Source: an uncultured Lachnospiraceae bacterium
GTDB taxonomy: Bacteria > Bacillota > Clostridia > Lachnospirales > Lachnospiraceae
Direction: 5' to 3'
NCBI GenBank assembly: GCA_947644545.1
Contig: CANRZW010000025.1
Coordinates: forward strand, 1-54,871
Length of the DNA stretch: 54,871 nucleotides
Shown: positions 15,676 through 25,151 of the stretch, piece after piece
Position numbering within the stretch: the first letter of the stretch is position 1
Layout: each line of letters starts with the position of its first letter
Program-made: the position numbers and the translations under genes
The notes under the pieces: model-generated
What the model was told of the DNA's origin: nothing
Database searches by the model: none
Seen by the model: only the letters and a program-made list of their open reading frames with translations

Positions 15676-16602
15676 TCATTCTTCCCTGCTTTCTCCCGGA
15701 TTGACATGCACCATGATATGTTTTACTTTCGGAAAGTTCTTCTCTATTGCATCATGTACATGTTCCGCGATGCCATGCGCTTCCCGCAGCGTCTTATTGC
15801 CGTCCACCCGAATCTCGATATCCACATATATTTTATTCGCAAAAACGCGCGAATGCAGAAGATCCACACCCATAACACCATCCTGGAGGGATGCGCACTT
15901 CTCAAACGCCCTCTCTGTCTCCTCATCGCAGGCCTTATCTACCATCTTGTTCACCGCATCCATGAAAATCTCGTAGGCCGCCTTTTCTATAAAGAAACAA
16001 ATTACCACGCTTGCTATGGGATCCAGGATCGGAAAACCCATTCTCGATCCGGCAATACCGATCAGCGCGCCGACCGAGGACATTGCATCGGAACGATGAT
16101 GCCATGCATCCGCCATAAGGGCGCCCGAATCAATCCTTCTGGCATTGATTTTCGTATACTGGAACATCCCTTCCTTGACGACAATGGACACGACTGCCGC
16201 AATAAGCGCCAGTCTGCCGGGTACAGCCAGCTTTGTATAATTTCCGCCCATGATCTTTCCCGCCGCGCTATACCCGATTCCCAGTCCTGTTACCGCAAGA
16301 ATGGTCGCCAGAACGATCGCCGCGACGCACTCCATCCTTTCATGTCCGTAGGGATGGTCCTTATCCGATTCCCTGCCCGATATTTTGACCCCGACAATCA
16401 CCACCACGGTACTGAAAACATCGGAAGCCGAATGGATCGCATCCGACAGCATGGCTCCCGAATGCGCGATGATCCCCGCCAGCGCTTTAAATACTGTGAG
16501 CAGGAAATTTGCCACGATACTGACCATGGAAACCTCCACCGCCACTTTCTCATAATCCTGTATCTTTTCCGCTTTATCCTGACCTGCTGCCATCCTGCTC
16601 AC
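15676..16602 (-). CDS. Cation diffusion facilitator (CDF) family metal exporter
   Basis: The 308-residue protein has six predicted helices and a cytoplasmic C-terminal domain. Metal-site motifs are DAIHSASDVFS in helix 2 and ADAWHHRSDAMSS in helix 5, with the histidine-rich signature DHPYGHERMEC between them. The C-terminal dimerisation domain ends with HVHDAIEKNFPKVKHIMVHVNP. It should export Zn, Mn, Fe or Cd from the cytosol; the exact metal is not decided. The start is probably GTG at 16602 with GGGGAAGG upstream, or ATG at 16593. It is adjacent to the GH20 gene, without a functional link seen. Confidence 0.9.
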   Translation of the reverse strand: MSRMAAGQDKAEKIQDYEKVAVEVSMVSIVANFLLTVFKALAGIIAHSGAMLSDAIHSASDVFSTVVVIVGVKISGRESDKDHPYGHERMECVAAIVLATILAVTGLGIGYSAAGKIMGGNYTKLAVPGRLALIAAVVSIVVKEGMFQYTKINARRIDSGALMADAWHHRSDAMSSVGALIGIAGSRMGFPILDPIASVVICFFIEKAAYEIFMDAVNKMVDKACDEETERAFEKCASLQDGVMGVDLLHSRVFANKIYVDIEIRVDGNKTLREAHGIAEHVHDAIEKNFPKVKHIMVHVNPGESREE

Positions 16603-16627
16603 ACACCTTCCCCGTTTACGCTCTGTC

Positions 16628-18466
16628 TTACTCTCTCAGAAGATCGGCATACCGGAACACTACTTCCTGTATCCGGTACAATTCCGACTCCCTGCTCACA
16701 CTGTGCCAAACCTCTTTATAGAATAAGAACCATTCTTCCAGTTGTGCCGCCAGTGCACCGGCATCTATCTCAATCGGCGGATCCATATGATATTCCTTTA
16801 CGCCGATAAAGACGCCGATCTTCTGGAACAGTTCCATACCGCTGACCGCCACAAGACATGCATGCAGCAGCTGATTCGTCCGCGCAGGCAGCCCCGGCAT
16901 CATCCGGCGGATCCGGTCTGCAATATCCTCCAGATTGCGAATCGCCTTCTCTGCCTCTGCCAGACTTTCGATCATCCTGGAAGCTTCTTCCTCTGACAGC
17001 AGACTTTCCGTCTGCTCTATATATCTTACCGCCATCCACCAGTCAAATACCTGGTTCCTGGAAATCTCCGCCATGATTGAAACCAATCTGCCGGAACTGT
17101 CACCAAACTCCACCCGGGAGATCCTGCCGTTCATTTCCTCGAAATCCGGAATGTTACGGTTCCAGGAAAATGCGGCTCCATAGATCCTGCCGGGAATGCC
17201 GAAATCCGGATGATTGATATGACCGTAATCTCCCCAATCCGTGGTCAGAATCCCTTCCGTATGATACTGACGGGCGTAAGTACACATCCGTCTGATATTT
17301 TCATACGCCACGTCCAGTCGGTTCACAAACTGGTTCCAGCCACTCACACCTGGACAATTATACAACACTGCTCCCGCCTCTGCAAGTTTTCTGGTAGACT
17401 CCTCGCTCTGATCTGCCGCATAGCCCCAGTTTAAGCAGATCGTCTCCTGCGGGAGCTCTGCGATCACCTCCGGGAAATCACAGACAATGTCTCCCCAGAA
17501 CATCGGCTTCTTTCCTTTTGCCACCAGGAACTCGCACAACTCCCTGACATAATCGATATACAGCCTCTTTACGCCGACCTTATCTGCCCTCTCCCTGCTT
17601 CTTCCTTTCCCCAGGTCAAATGTCTCATCCGCACCGATATTGAAGTATTCGGAAGTAAAGAGCGGCATAAACTCCTCGATCAGCCCCTTGATCAGGGCAA
17701 GGCTCTCCTCATTGGTCACATCGACCGTATGATGCATCATCCTGTCGGCGAATCCAAACGGTTCCTGTCCGGCATCCGGCATCTCACACAGATGCTCATA
17801 GGATTTCGTTCGCAGCAGTTTATACAGATGTCCGAAACAGGAAATATTCGGAATCAGGTCAATGTGCAATGTACGGCAATAGGCGTCAAGTTCCAGAATG
17901 TCCTGTGCAGTCAGCGGTGTATCGTCTCTCCACATCTCGCTCAAATCCTCGAACAAATAAGAGTGCTCGATATAGAGCTGCATCTGGTTGATCTTATAGA
18001 AAGCCAGATTATCTGCCAGTCCTTTCAAATAGGAAAGCGTAGGAATCCGACCTCTGGTCACATCATGATAGAACCCCCTGTTCCTGATATCCGGGAAATC
18101 ATAGATCCTCATACGGGGGACACACGCCCCGGTCTGCCTGACGATCTGCCGAAGCGTCTGCACGCCATACAGAAGGCCTCTGTCCGTGCCGCCGAGGATC
18201 CTGATACCGTCCGTGTCGACCTCCAGTCGGTACGCTTCCTCTCCGATTGCAGAATCCGTCGTCAACGTCACCGCCGCCTTCCGGGATCTTCCCCTGGTAA
18301 CCGCCGGGCCGTATCCCATGCATCCGCGCAGTTCCTCCTGCAGCAGCTTCGCATGTTCATACGCCGTCTGCCGGCAGGATCCATCGACCACGATCTTATG
18401 ATCGAACCGGATCTTATACACCCCCTCCAAAAGATCCATATGCTGTGGTTCCGGTATAATATGCAT
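16628..18466 (-). CDS. Beta-N-acetylhexosaminidase, glycoside hydrolase family 20
   Basis: The 612-residue enzyme has an N-terminal GH20b-like domain (about 1-120) and a TIM barrel with NISCFGHLY (208-216) and the catalytic FNIGADE (275-281; Asp280-Glu281). In this family the Glu is the acid and the Asp assists the substrate acetamido group. WGDYGH later in the barrel also fits. No signal peptide is visible, so it should act on imported oligosaccharides. It lies 39 nt downstream of the GH2 beta-galactosidase, in one operon, suggesting joint removal of galactose and N-acetylhexosamine from host glycans. RBS GGAGGG precedes ATG at 18466. Confidence 0.9.
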   Translation of the reverse strand: MHIIPEPQHMDLLEGVYKIRFDHKIVVDGSCRQTAYEHAKLLQEELRGCMGYGPAVTRGRSRKAAVTLTTDSAIGEEAYRLEVDTDGIRILGGTDRGLLYGVQTLRQIVRQTGACVPRMRIYDFPDIRNRGFYHDVTRGRIPTLSYLKGLADNLAFYKINQMQLYIEHSYLFEDLSEMWRDDTPLTAQDILELDAYCRTLHIDLIPNISCFGHLYKLLRTKSYEHLCEMPDAGQEPFGFADRMMHHTVDVTNEESLALIKGLIEEFMPLFTSEYFNIGADETFDLGKGRSRERADKVGVKRLYIDYVRELCEFLVAKGKKPMFWGDIVCDFPEVIAELPQETICLNWGYAADQSEESTRKLAEAGAVLYNCPGVSGWNQFVNRLDVAYENIRRMCTYARQYHTEGILTTDWGDYGHINHPDFGIPGRIYGAAFSWNRNIPDFEEMNGRISRVEFGDSSGRLVSIMAEISRNQVFDWWMAVRYIEQTESLLSEEEASRMIESLAEAEKAIRNLEDIADRIRRMMPGLPARTNQLLHACLVAVSGMELFQKIGVFIGVKEYHMDPPIEIDAGALAAQLEEWFLFYKEVWHSVSRESELYRIQEVVFRYADLLRE

Positions 18467-18505
18467 ATTATTTTCCCTCCCTCCGTCAGTCTTTCTTATT
18501 GTCTC

Positions 18506-21500
18506 TCAGTCTCTCCTGTCAATTCTCAGCCGCACCGCAAACCGAAAGGCTTCCTCCAGCCGGTACTTTTCAAGCAGCATCGGCCCGCAGCTGTTGGATC
18601 CGATCCCGCTCTGCCCATGATCCACGCAAAGCACCGTGTACGGCGACTCTGCAAGTTCATAATTGTGCGCCTTCCGTGTCAGCTCCTCCTGCGTATACAC
18701 CGAGGCATTGAAGGCGAACGTCTCTCTGCCCGCCACGGTCAGCGCCGCCTGAGCGCCATACACCGTCACATAGTCGCAGTCGTGATGACTCCCGTTCTCC
18801 TGCGGCCGCACATAATCCTCATGCATTGCCCTGACCGCCTCGTCAAATACTCCATGCCAGCCGGCCCTCTTCTTATCCACATAACTCTCCGCCGGGCCGA
18901 TGCCGCAATATGACACCCGCTCCATGACTTTCGGCAGAAACAGCCGCAGTCCGAATCTGGGCAGAAACGGGAATTCCGCGTCTTTCTTTACCGTAAATTC
19001 CGCATCCACGACACCGTCCGTCCGAATCGTCCAGCGCGCCCTGATGTCCAGAATCCGCTGAATCGTAACCGCCGCTATGGAGAGCGTCGTCTCGATTACC
19101 GCTTCCTGTTCCCCGATCTGTACCTGTGTTTCATAAGCTCTTGTCACGGTTCTGTCATACTGCGCAGCCATCCATTTATGCTTGATGTTGCGGTCATTAT
19201 CCGTAGGCGCCCGCCAGATATTGAACTCCATCGGCCGTTCTAACACGGATATATTCTCATAGACCATCCCGCCAAACAAACCTGTCAGCTTATCATATAC
19301 ATACCGAAACCGCGGTGTGGATACCGTCAGCGTACAATCGTCTTCCTGCAGCGCAAATACCGCCTGCCCTGTCTCATCCCCTGATTTCCCGGCTGCTTTC
19401 GTTACCGCCTCCGGACCTTCGGCTTTCCCGTCAAACAGCGCCGCCACCTTCCGGTTCACATTATCCGCAGTCTCCACCGGCACCTCGTCAAATCCCAACA
19501 GGAAACCCGCCGGCAGAAGCCCTGCCGCCTCTCTCAGCTCATAGGAGACTTTGAGGAAGCATTTCCCGCTCTTCGGCACGGTAAAAGCAATCGGCACTGT
19601 CTTCTCCTCATGCGGCGCAATCGCAAGCAGTTCTCTGTCCTCGATGCTTCCCTGCTCGACCACGACGCCGTCTAAGAGCACTTCATACCGCACCTTGCAG
19701 TAGTCCTGCAGGTTCAGGAAATCCATATAGTTGTGCAGTGTCGCTTCCTTTTCTTCCTGTCTGAACGCCGTGACTCTGACCGGCCTGTATACATTCTTGA
19801 ACTCCAGCAGTCCCGTGTGCGGCCTGCGGTCGGGGTATACCAGTCCATCCATACAGAAATTGCCGTCATGCGGGTATTCTTCATGATCCCCGCCGTAGGC
19901 ATAGACCTTTTGACCACGGATCGTTTTGCCCAGATCAATGGCGTGATCGCACCATTCCCAGACAAACCCGCCGCAGGCCCCCTCATACTGCTGAATGACC
20001 TCGAAATAATCCTCCAGATCGCCAGGACCGTTCCCCATGGCATGGCAGAACTCACACATCACATACGGCTTCGTTCCGTCTTTCTCGAAATACTCGTGTA
20101 TCTCCTGCAGGGACGGATACATGCGGCTGTGCAGGTCTATATTACTGTAATCATACTTCCGCTTATCCGATACATACCGGCAGCTCTCGTAATGCGTCAG
20201 CCTCGTGTCGTCATACTGTTTCGTCCACGCTAACGCCGCCTCGAAGGTACACCCGTAAGCACATTCGTTTCCCATAGACCAGATCACCACGCTGGGCCGG
20301 TTCTTGTCCCGCTCCACACAACGCCTCGTCCTGTCCACTGTGGCTTCCGTAAAGGCCGGGTTGTCCGCGATCGCCTCGTTCCAGCGTCTGCTTCTTGCGA
20401 TCCAATCCGCATTGTCCAGGTAGATGTCCGACGTCCCATGGCTCTCGTTGTCCGCCTCGTCGATCACATAGAAGCCCAGATGATCATACAGCTGATAGCA
20501 CCAGGGTGCATTCGGATAGTGACTGGTACGGATCGCATTGATATTGTGCTCCTTCATCAACCGCAAATCCGTCAGCAGCTGTTCTCTGCCGATCACAAAG
20601 CCGGTTACCGGATCACTGTCATGCCGATTCGTGCCATGGAATTTAATCTTGGTACCGTTGAAATACAGCACCCCTTCTTTCGTATGAATCTCCCGGATTC
20701 CCACATGATCCGTGATCACTTCCGACCCGGTCTCTATCACCAGCGTATACAGGTAAGGCGCCTCCGCATTCCACAATACAGCATCCTTCACTTGCAGCAC
20801 CGCCCTGCTTGTCCACTTCTTCATGCCTGCCTGCTTAGCTGTTCCATCCACTGGCATTTCCCTGTTCACCGCCGCGCTGCCTGCCTCCGTGTGATCCGCT
20901 TCAACCGCCCCGGAAGCTTCAACGCCCTCATCCGCTTCCGCCGTTTTCTCCGCAACCAGTCTGCCCTCTCTGTCATAGAGGCTGATCTTAGTCTCCACAG
21001 CGCTGTGCAGATAGGAAAAGGCGATCTCGACCCTGCCCTCCCTGTGGTCGGCTTTGGGCCATGCCTTTACGAAGTAATCAAAGACTCCCTCTTTCGGCCT
21101 TCTGAGGAGATAAACATCCCGGAAGATACCGCTCATCCGGAATTTATCCTGATCCTCCAGATAACTGCCGTCGCACCATTTCAACACCAGGACAGACAGC
21201 GTGTTCTCCCCTTCCCGCAGCAGTCCGGTGACATCGAACTCACTAGTGGAATGGGACACCTGGCTGTATCCTGCGAAACAGCCGTTCAGCCACACATAGA
21301 AGCAGGAATCCACGCCCTCAAAGTTCAGGAATGCCTGCGGCGCGCTCTCATCCTTATGATAGGTAAACGTGCGCACATATTCCCCACATGGATTGGCATG
21401 GGGCACATAGGGCGGGTCCATCGGAAAAGGATAGCGCGTATTGGTATACTGATGCCTGTCATAGCCGTAATTCTGCCACATCCCGGGCACTTCCACCGTA

Positions 21501-21730
21501 TCAAATCCTTCCGGATCAAACCCTTCCTGCCAGAATTCCTCCTTTGCCTCGTAGATACTGTCAAAATAGCGAAACTTCCACTGTCCGGAAAGCTGCACGA
21601 AGCGATCCGACCGCTCCCGCTCCTCCCAGAGATCATCCATCCTCACGGATGCCGGAATATAATATGCCCTGTTGGGCAAGGTATTCTTATGAAGCACGCT
21701 CAGATCCTCATAATATTTTGGTACGATCAT
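18506..21730 (-). CDS. lacZ: Beta-galactosidase, glycoside hydrolase family 2 (LacZ type)
   Basis: The 1074-residue enzyme has the five-domain LacZ layout. Visible are the sugar-binding domain (RFVQLSGQWKFRYFD; GMWQNYGYDRHQYTN), the TIM barrel with acid/base motif WSMGNECAYG (roughly residue 483), the nucleophile block MCEFCHAMGNGPGDLEDYF (roughly 556), and a C-terminal beta-gal small-chain domain. No signal peptide is present. A frame start four codons upstream exists, but ATG at 21730 follows GGAGG at a good distance. A low-complexity Ala/Glu-rich insert (about residues 270-305) lies between domains. It is divergent from an AraC regulator and cotranscribed with GH20. Confidence 0.9.
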   Translation of the reverse strand: MIVPKYYEDLSVLHKNTLPNRAYYIPASVRMDDLWEERERSDRFVQLSGQWKFRYFDSIYEAKEEFWQEGFDPEGFDTVEVPGMWQNYGYDRHQYTNTRYPFPMDPPYVPHANPCGEYVRTFTYHKDESAPQAFLNFEGVDSCFYVWLNGCFAGYSQVSHSTSEFDVTGLLREGENTLSVLVLKWCDGSYLEDQDKFRMSGIFRDVYLLRRPKEGVFDYFVKAWPKADHREGRVEIAFSYLHSAVETKISLYDREGRLVAEKTAEADEGVEASGAVEADHTEAGSAAVNREMPVDGTAKQAGMKKWTSRAVLQVKDAVLWNAEAPYLYTLVIETGSEVITDHVGIREIHTKEGVLYFNGTKIKFHGTNRHDSDPVTGFVIGREQLLTDLRLMKEHNINAIRTSHYPNAPWCYQLYDHLGFYVIDEADNESHGTSDIYLDNADWIARSRRWNEAIADNPAFTEATVDRTRRCVERDKNRPSVVIWSMGNECAYGCTFEAALAWTKQYDDTRLTHYESCRYVSDKRKYDYSNIDLHSRMYPSLQEIHEYFEKDGTKPYVMCEFCHAMGNGPGDLEDYFEVIQQYEGACGGFVWEWCDHAIDLGKTIRGQKVYAYGGDHEEYPHDGNFCMDGLVYPDRRPHTGLLEFKNVYRPVRVTAFRQEEKEATLHNYMDFLNLQDYCKVRYEVLLDGVVVEQGSIEDRELLAIAPHEEKTVPIAFTVPKSGKCFLKVSYELREAAGLLPAGFLLGFDEVPVETADNVNRKVAALFDGKAEGPEAVTKAAGKSGDETGQAVFALQEDDCTLTVSTPRFRYVYDKLTGLFGGMVYENISVLERPMEFNIWRAPTDNDRNIKHKWMAAQYDRTVTRAYETQVQIGEQEAVIETTLSIAAVTIQRILDIRARWTIRTDGVVDAEFTVKKDAEFPFLPRFGLRLFLPKVMERVSYCGIGPAESYVDKKRAGWHGVFDEAVRAMHEDYVRPQENGSHHDCDYVTVYGAQAALTVAGRETFAFNASVYTQEELTRKAHNYELAESPYTVLCVDHGQSGIGSNSCGPMLLEKYRLEEAFRFAVRLRIDRRD

Positions 21731-21881
21731 ATTTTCCTCCATTTCCGAATGTCATTTCCATTCTGTAAACTATAAATTGTATTTTATTATATAGAACCGG
21801 ACATGGGAAATCCATACCCACTATTGGACAAAATATGCACAAAATGATACAATCCTCATAAAACACAAAAGGAGGACCCCC

Positions 21882-22721
21882 ATGTATTCCAACACCGGTT
21901 ATCTGCACGATGCGGACATAGAGATCGAAGACACCGCCCACCCTCTAAGCATTGCCAGCTGCGGCGTCTACCGTCTCATGAAACAGCCCGTAATGCCGAC
22001 TCTGCGCCCCGAAGGACGCAGAGATTATCAGCTTTTATACGTATCGGCCGGCAAAGCCTTTTTCCGTCTGGATGGCAGGGTTGCGGAAGTTGCTGCCGGC
22101 CATATGGTTCTCTACCGTCCCGGAGAGAGCCAGCAGTATTACTACTATGCCAAAGATGCACCGGAAGTATACTGGATCCATTTCTCCGGCTGTGAAGCAT
22201 CAACGATTCTGGACAAAATTGGATTCTCGGACACCCACATACTCGCCTGCGGCATGTCCTTTCATTATCCGGAGCTGTTTCGGCAGATCATCCTGGAACT
22301 GCAGCTGAAACGCCCCTGTTTTGAAGAATTGCTCTGCTTTTATCTGCAGCAGATTTTTACTAAGATCCACCGGAACCAATTGGAGAGTTCCGCCGGTAAA
22401 TACAGAAATGTGGAAGATATGGAGGCCGCCGTCCACTTTTTTAACGAATTTTTTGCAAAAAATATTTCCGTTGAGCAGTATGCCGAAGACCAGCATATGA
22501 GCGTGAGCTGGTTCATCCGCAGATTCAAGCATTATATGGGTATGACTCCCATGCAGTATATCACCTCCATCCGCATCAACAAGGCCAAAGAACTTTTGAA
22601 GAACACAGACTACTCGATCCAGGAAGTCAGCTCTCTCTCCGGCTACGAGAATCCGCTCTATTTCAGCAGGATCTTCCGCAAACAGACCGGTTATTCCCCT
22701 TCCCGGTATCGAAGAGAATGA
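21882..22721 (+). CDS. AraC-family transcriptional regulator
   Basis: The 279-residue protein has an N-terminal cupin-like sensor (about 20-150; PEGRRDYQLLYVSAGKAFFR, PGESQQYYYYAKDAPEVYW). The C-terminal double helix-turn-helix (about 185-278) reads SVEQYAEDQHMSVSWFIRRF, then GMTPMQYITSIRINKAKELL, then SSLSGYENPLYFSRIF. Start: AAAGGAGG before ATG. It is transcribed away from the GH2-GH20 operon with a 150-bp shared control region, so it most likely activates that operon in response to a sugar. The stop is 14 nt from the convergent amidase gene. Confidence 0.9.
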   Translation: MYSNTGYLHDADIEIEDTAHPLSIASCGVYRLMKQPVMPTLRPEGRRDYQLLYVSAGKAFFRLDGRVAEVAAGHMVLYRPGESQQYYYYAKDAPEVYWIHFSGCEASTILDKIGFSDTHILACGMSFHYPELFRQIILELQLKRPCFEELLCFYLQQIFTKIHRNQLESSAGKYRNVEDMEAAVHFFNEFFAKNISVEQYAEDQHMSVSWFIRRFKHYMGMTPMQYITSIRINKAKELLKNTDYSIQEVSSLSGYENPLYFSRIFRKQTGYSPSRYRRE

Positions 22722-22735
22722 GCAGCCTCGCAGCC

Positions 22736-24193
22736 TCAAAACTGTACCGGTTCCAGCAAGACCGTAAGCGGCTCCCACTGATACTCCGGGAAGGCATCCA
22801 GAAGCGCCGGCAGCGCGTCCGCCGTATGCGTTACCCTGTCATGGGCAAGCAGCACCACCCGCTCTCTTCCCATTGCCGTGTTGACCGCATTGCTCACCAG
22901 CTTTTCCGTACTGCACTCCTTGCCGATCGCATCCTCCAGACTGGCATTCCAGTCATAATAGATAAAGCCTTCCGCCTCCATTGCTTCTATGATCTCGTTT
23001 CTCACCTTCTTGTTGAAGGCGTTGATGCTGCCCCCGGGGAAACGAAACAGCTTAGTTTCCACCCCTGTCACCTCATACACGGTATCATAAGCCTTCTGAA
23101 AATCTTCCCTGTAGCTGTCCACGCCGGCATACAGTGTCTTATAGTCATGTACGTCACAGTGAATACCGATGGCATGACCTTCCTGCACGATCCGCCTGGC
23201 CGTCTGCGGATATTTCCTGACATATTCCCCGATCACGAAGAAAGTCGCCTTCACATTCCTTTCCTTCAAAATATCAAGGATCCTGTCCGTATTTTCCTCG
23301 GAAGGGCCGTCATCAAAGGTCAGGTACATCGTATGGGGATTCAGATACTTGTCGATTCCGCCGGCGATCCCTTCTGCCAGCTTGTCTCTGTACTCTGCCG
23401 TGATCAATTTGCCTCTCTCCTCCCGATTGGAGAGAAATCCCGTCTCGATCAGGCAGGAAGGCATGGTGCTCTTGCTCGTCACACACAGTTCTGACTCCGA
23501 CACCAGTTCTCTGTTCACCGCCCCCGTCGTCCGCACCGTCTCCTGCTGGATCAGCTGTGCCAGCCGTCCGCTGTCCCGTCCGGTATCTGTTCCGTCATAC
23601 CAGGTCTCGATTCCCGCCACGCTGTCGTCCTCACAGAAGTTCTGATGAATGCTGACATACAGCAGAGCATTGCGCGCATTCGCGTTCTCTACACGTTCCG
23701 CCTTATCTATGAAATCGTCACCCTCTCTTGCAAGCTCTGCCTGATAGCCCATACTCTTAAGCTTCACCACCACACGGGCCGCGATCATCCGGTTGATATC
23801 TTTCTCCACGACGTTCTCAGACACGCAGCCGCCGTCCATCCCGCCGTGCCCGGGATCAATGACGATCACCGATGCCGGTTCCTTGTTCGTTTCCGCTGCT
23901 TCCTGTATACTATCCTCGCCGTGCCCGGTGCCATATCGCTCACCGCCACTTCGCGAACCTGCCGCCTGCCTCTGCATGACCATGTCCATCGTCTCCGTCT
24001 TCACCGTCACGGTAGAAGACTGCATAAGAGCCGTCGCCGCCTCCACGGACTGCGTCGCCTTTCTTGTCTTCAAGGCTACGGCGGCACAGATTATAATAAT
24101 ACAAAGAACCGATAATCCTATCACGATCCTCTGCAAATACCCTGTCAGTTCTTCCCTTCTTCTCCGTGATCTGCGATATCTTCTTCTGTACAT
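22736..24193 (-). CDS. Membrane-anchored fusion: N-acetylmuramoyl-L-alanine amidase and polysaccharide deacetylase
   Basis: The 485-residue protein has an Arg-rich cytoplasmic start, a membrane helix (about 21-43) and a linker. An Amidase_3 domain spans about 109-283: DPGHGG (H117), E130, SIHQN (H183), catalytic LIETGFLSN (E250). A NodB deacetylase spans about 288-480: TFDDGP (292-297), HCDVH (345-349), RFPGGS (384-389), DWN (414-416), LAHD (449-452). Both active sites look complete; HCDVH fits the HxxxH metal motif though the usual S/T is absent. It would act outside the membrane, cutting peptide stems and removing N-acetyl groups from peptidoglycan. It ends a cluster with a two-component system, and its promoter carries tandem repeats. 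Confidence 0.88.
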   Translation of the reverse strand: MYRRRYRRSRRRREELTGYLQRIVIGLSVLCIIIICAAVALKTRKATQSVEAATALMQSSTVTVKTETMDMVMQRQAAGSRSGGERYGTGHGEDSIQEAAETNKEPASVIVIDPGHGGMDGGCVSENVVEKDINRMIAARVVVKLKSMGYQAELAREGDDFIDKAERVENANARNALLYVSIHQNFCEDDSVAGIETWYDGTDTGRDSGRLAQLIQQETVRTTGAVNRELVSESELCVTSKSTMPSCLIETGFLSNREERGKLITAEYRDKLAEGIAGGIDKYLNPHTMYLTFDDGPSEENTDRILDILKERNVKATFFVIGEYVRKYPQTARRIVQEGHAIGIHCDVHDYKTLYAGVDSYREDFQKAYDTVYEVTGVETKLFRFPGGSINAFNKKVRNEIIEAMEAEGFIYYDWNASLEDAIGKECSTEKLVSNAVNTAMGRERVVLLAHDRVTHTADALPALLDAFPEYQWEPLTVLLEPVQF

Positions 24194-24225
24194 AAAATGA
24201 TGCTCCTCTCCTGTGATCTGTTCTT

Positions 24226-24254
24226 ATCATACAGAAGCGGTGCATCATAATTTC
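24226..24254 (-). promoter_or_regulatory. Putative activator-dependent promoter of the amidase-deacetylase gene
   Basis: Minus strand: a poor -35 GAAATT (24254-24249), 17-nt spacer, TATGAT (24231-24226). The weak -35 box lies 3 nt from the tandem repeats, consistent with activation by a bound response regulator. Confidence 0.5.
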
Positions 24255-24257
24255 ATC

Positions 24258-24301
24258 ATTTTTGTAACATAGTTACATCATTTTTGCATCAAAGTTGCAT
24301 C
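24258..24301. repeat. Two tandem 22-nt repeats, candidate response-regulator site
   Basis: Units at 24258-24279 and 24280-24301 share ATTTTTG, then A/T-rich bases, then GTT and CATC at the same places. The first also holds the perfect palindrome TGTAACATAGTTACA. The 22-bp period equals two helical turns, as in tandem sites of OmpR-type regulators. The repeat runs into the stop codon of the upstream gene. Confidence 0.6.
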
Positions 24302-25151
24302 ATCGAGAAATCTTCAGGAACAGCTCATCGATCCCTTCATAAAACCCGATCGTCACCACGGTCCTCTCCTCTCCGTTACCGGTAAATACATACTTCTTAT
24401 AGTAGGGTGTCGTCTCTAAAAGCGGATTGTCCGTCTCGTAAGCCTGCGGCGATGACAGGCCCATATAGCTGCCCCACGCCTCGATCAGCGCATCCGGATC
24501 GATCTCCTCCCATTTCAGCTGCGCCCGCACATAGAATTCATAGATCTTACCGTCATCCGCATCAATATACGCATCGATCAGCCGGTTCTCCTTATTGGCA
24601 TTCTGCAGGCTGCCCGTCAGGCTCAGTTTCCAGACCGCCACATTATTTCTCGGTTCCGGCACATCGATCGCCGAATAGAGGGTTGCCTCGTAAGCCCCCG
24701 CCCGGATCTCCAGGATCTCCTCCGGCAGGACGCCCGCCTCCTTCAAGAGCAAGATCTCATCGTTTGCCGTCTCATAAATCTCCTCGTCCGTGATCTCCTT
24801 GCCGGAAGGGCCGTTGTGATTGACCACAAAGGCATAGGTCCCCGGCAGTTCCTGATAGGCTGTCTCTGTCTGCGTATCCCTGGTCCTGGCGCTCTGCTCG
24901 GTCTCCGGCAAGGTCTGGGCATTCAGGCATTGCGACAGAATATAGAGTTTCTCGTTGCGGCTCAACTGATACCGATACCCTTCTCCACCGGTCTCCTCTT
25001 CCTGCGTCCGGATCTGGTTCAATATCCCCTTATCCGTGTAAACGGCAAGCGCTTCCGGTCCCCAGACAGACAGTATCACCACCAGCACGGTCAGCGCCAG
25101 AAGCGCCGGACTGAGAAGCTGCCTCCAGTTCTTAGACATGACTCTCTTCAT
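24300..25151 (-). CDS. Membrane-anchored extracytoplasmic protein of the two-component cluster
   Basis: The 283-residue protein is of unrecognised family. A membrane anchor (about 13-35: LLSPALLALTVLVVILSVWG) is followed by an extracellular part rich in charged residues and two alternating strand/helix blocks, ending with YKKYVFTGNGEERTVVTIGF. Start ATG at 25151 has AAAGGAGG six nt upstream and overlaps the histidine kinase stop by 20 nt, so the two are translationally coupled. This placement resembles accessory regulators such as YycH/YycI behind their kinase, but no sequence match to those is seen. It may sense or tune the kinase. Confidence 0.75.
   Translation of the reverse strand: MKRVMSKNWRQLLSPALLALTVLVVILSVWGPEALAVYTDKGILNQIRTQEEETGGEGYRYQLSRNEKLYILSQCLNAQTLPETEQSARTRDTQTETAYQELPGTYAFVVNHNGPSGKEITDEEIYETANDEILLLKEAGVLPEEILEIRAGAYEATLYSAIDVPEPRNNVAVWKLSLTGSLQNANKENRLIDAYIDADDGKIYEFYVRAQLKWEEIDPDALIEAWGSYMGLSSPQAYETDNPLLETTPYYKKYVFTGNGEERTVVTIGFYEGIDELFLKISR

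Noticed and set aside
15590..15676. Attachment site at tRNA-Val
   Set aside because: No repeated tRNA 3' end and no integrase gene were found in the window.
20438..21775. Plus-strand ORF of 445 codons
   Set aside because: Antisense to the beta-galactosidase; His/Ile/Arg-rich shadow composition and no start signal.
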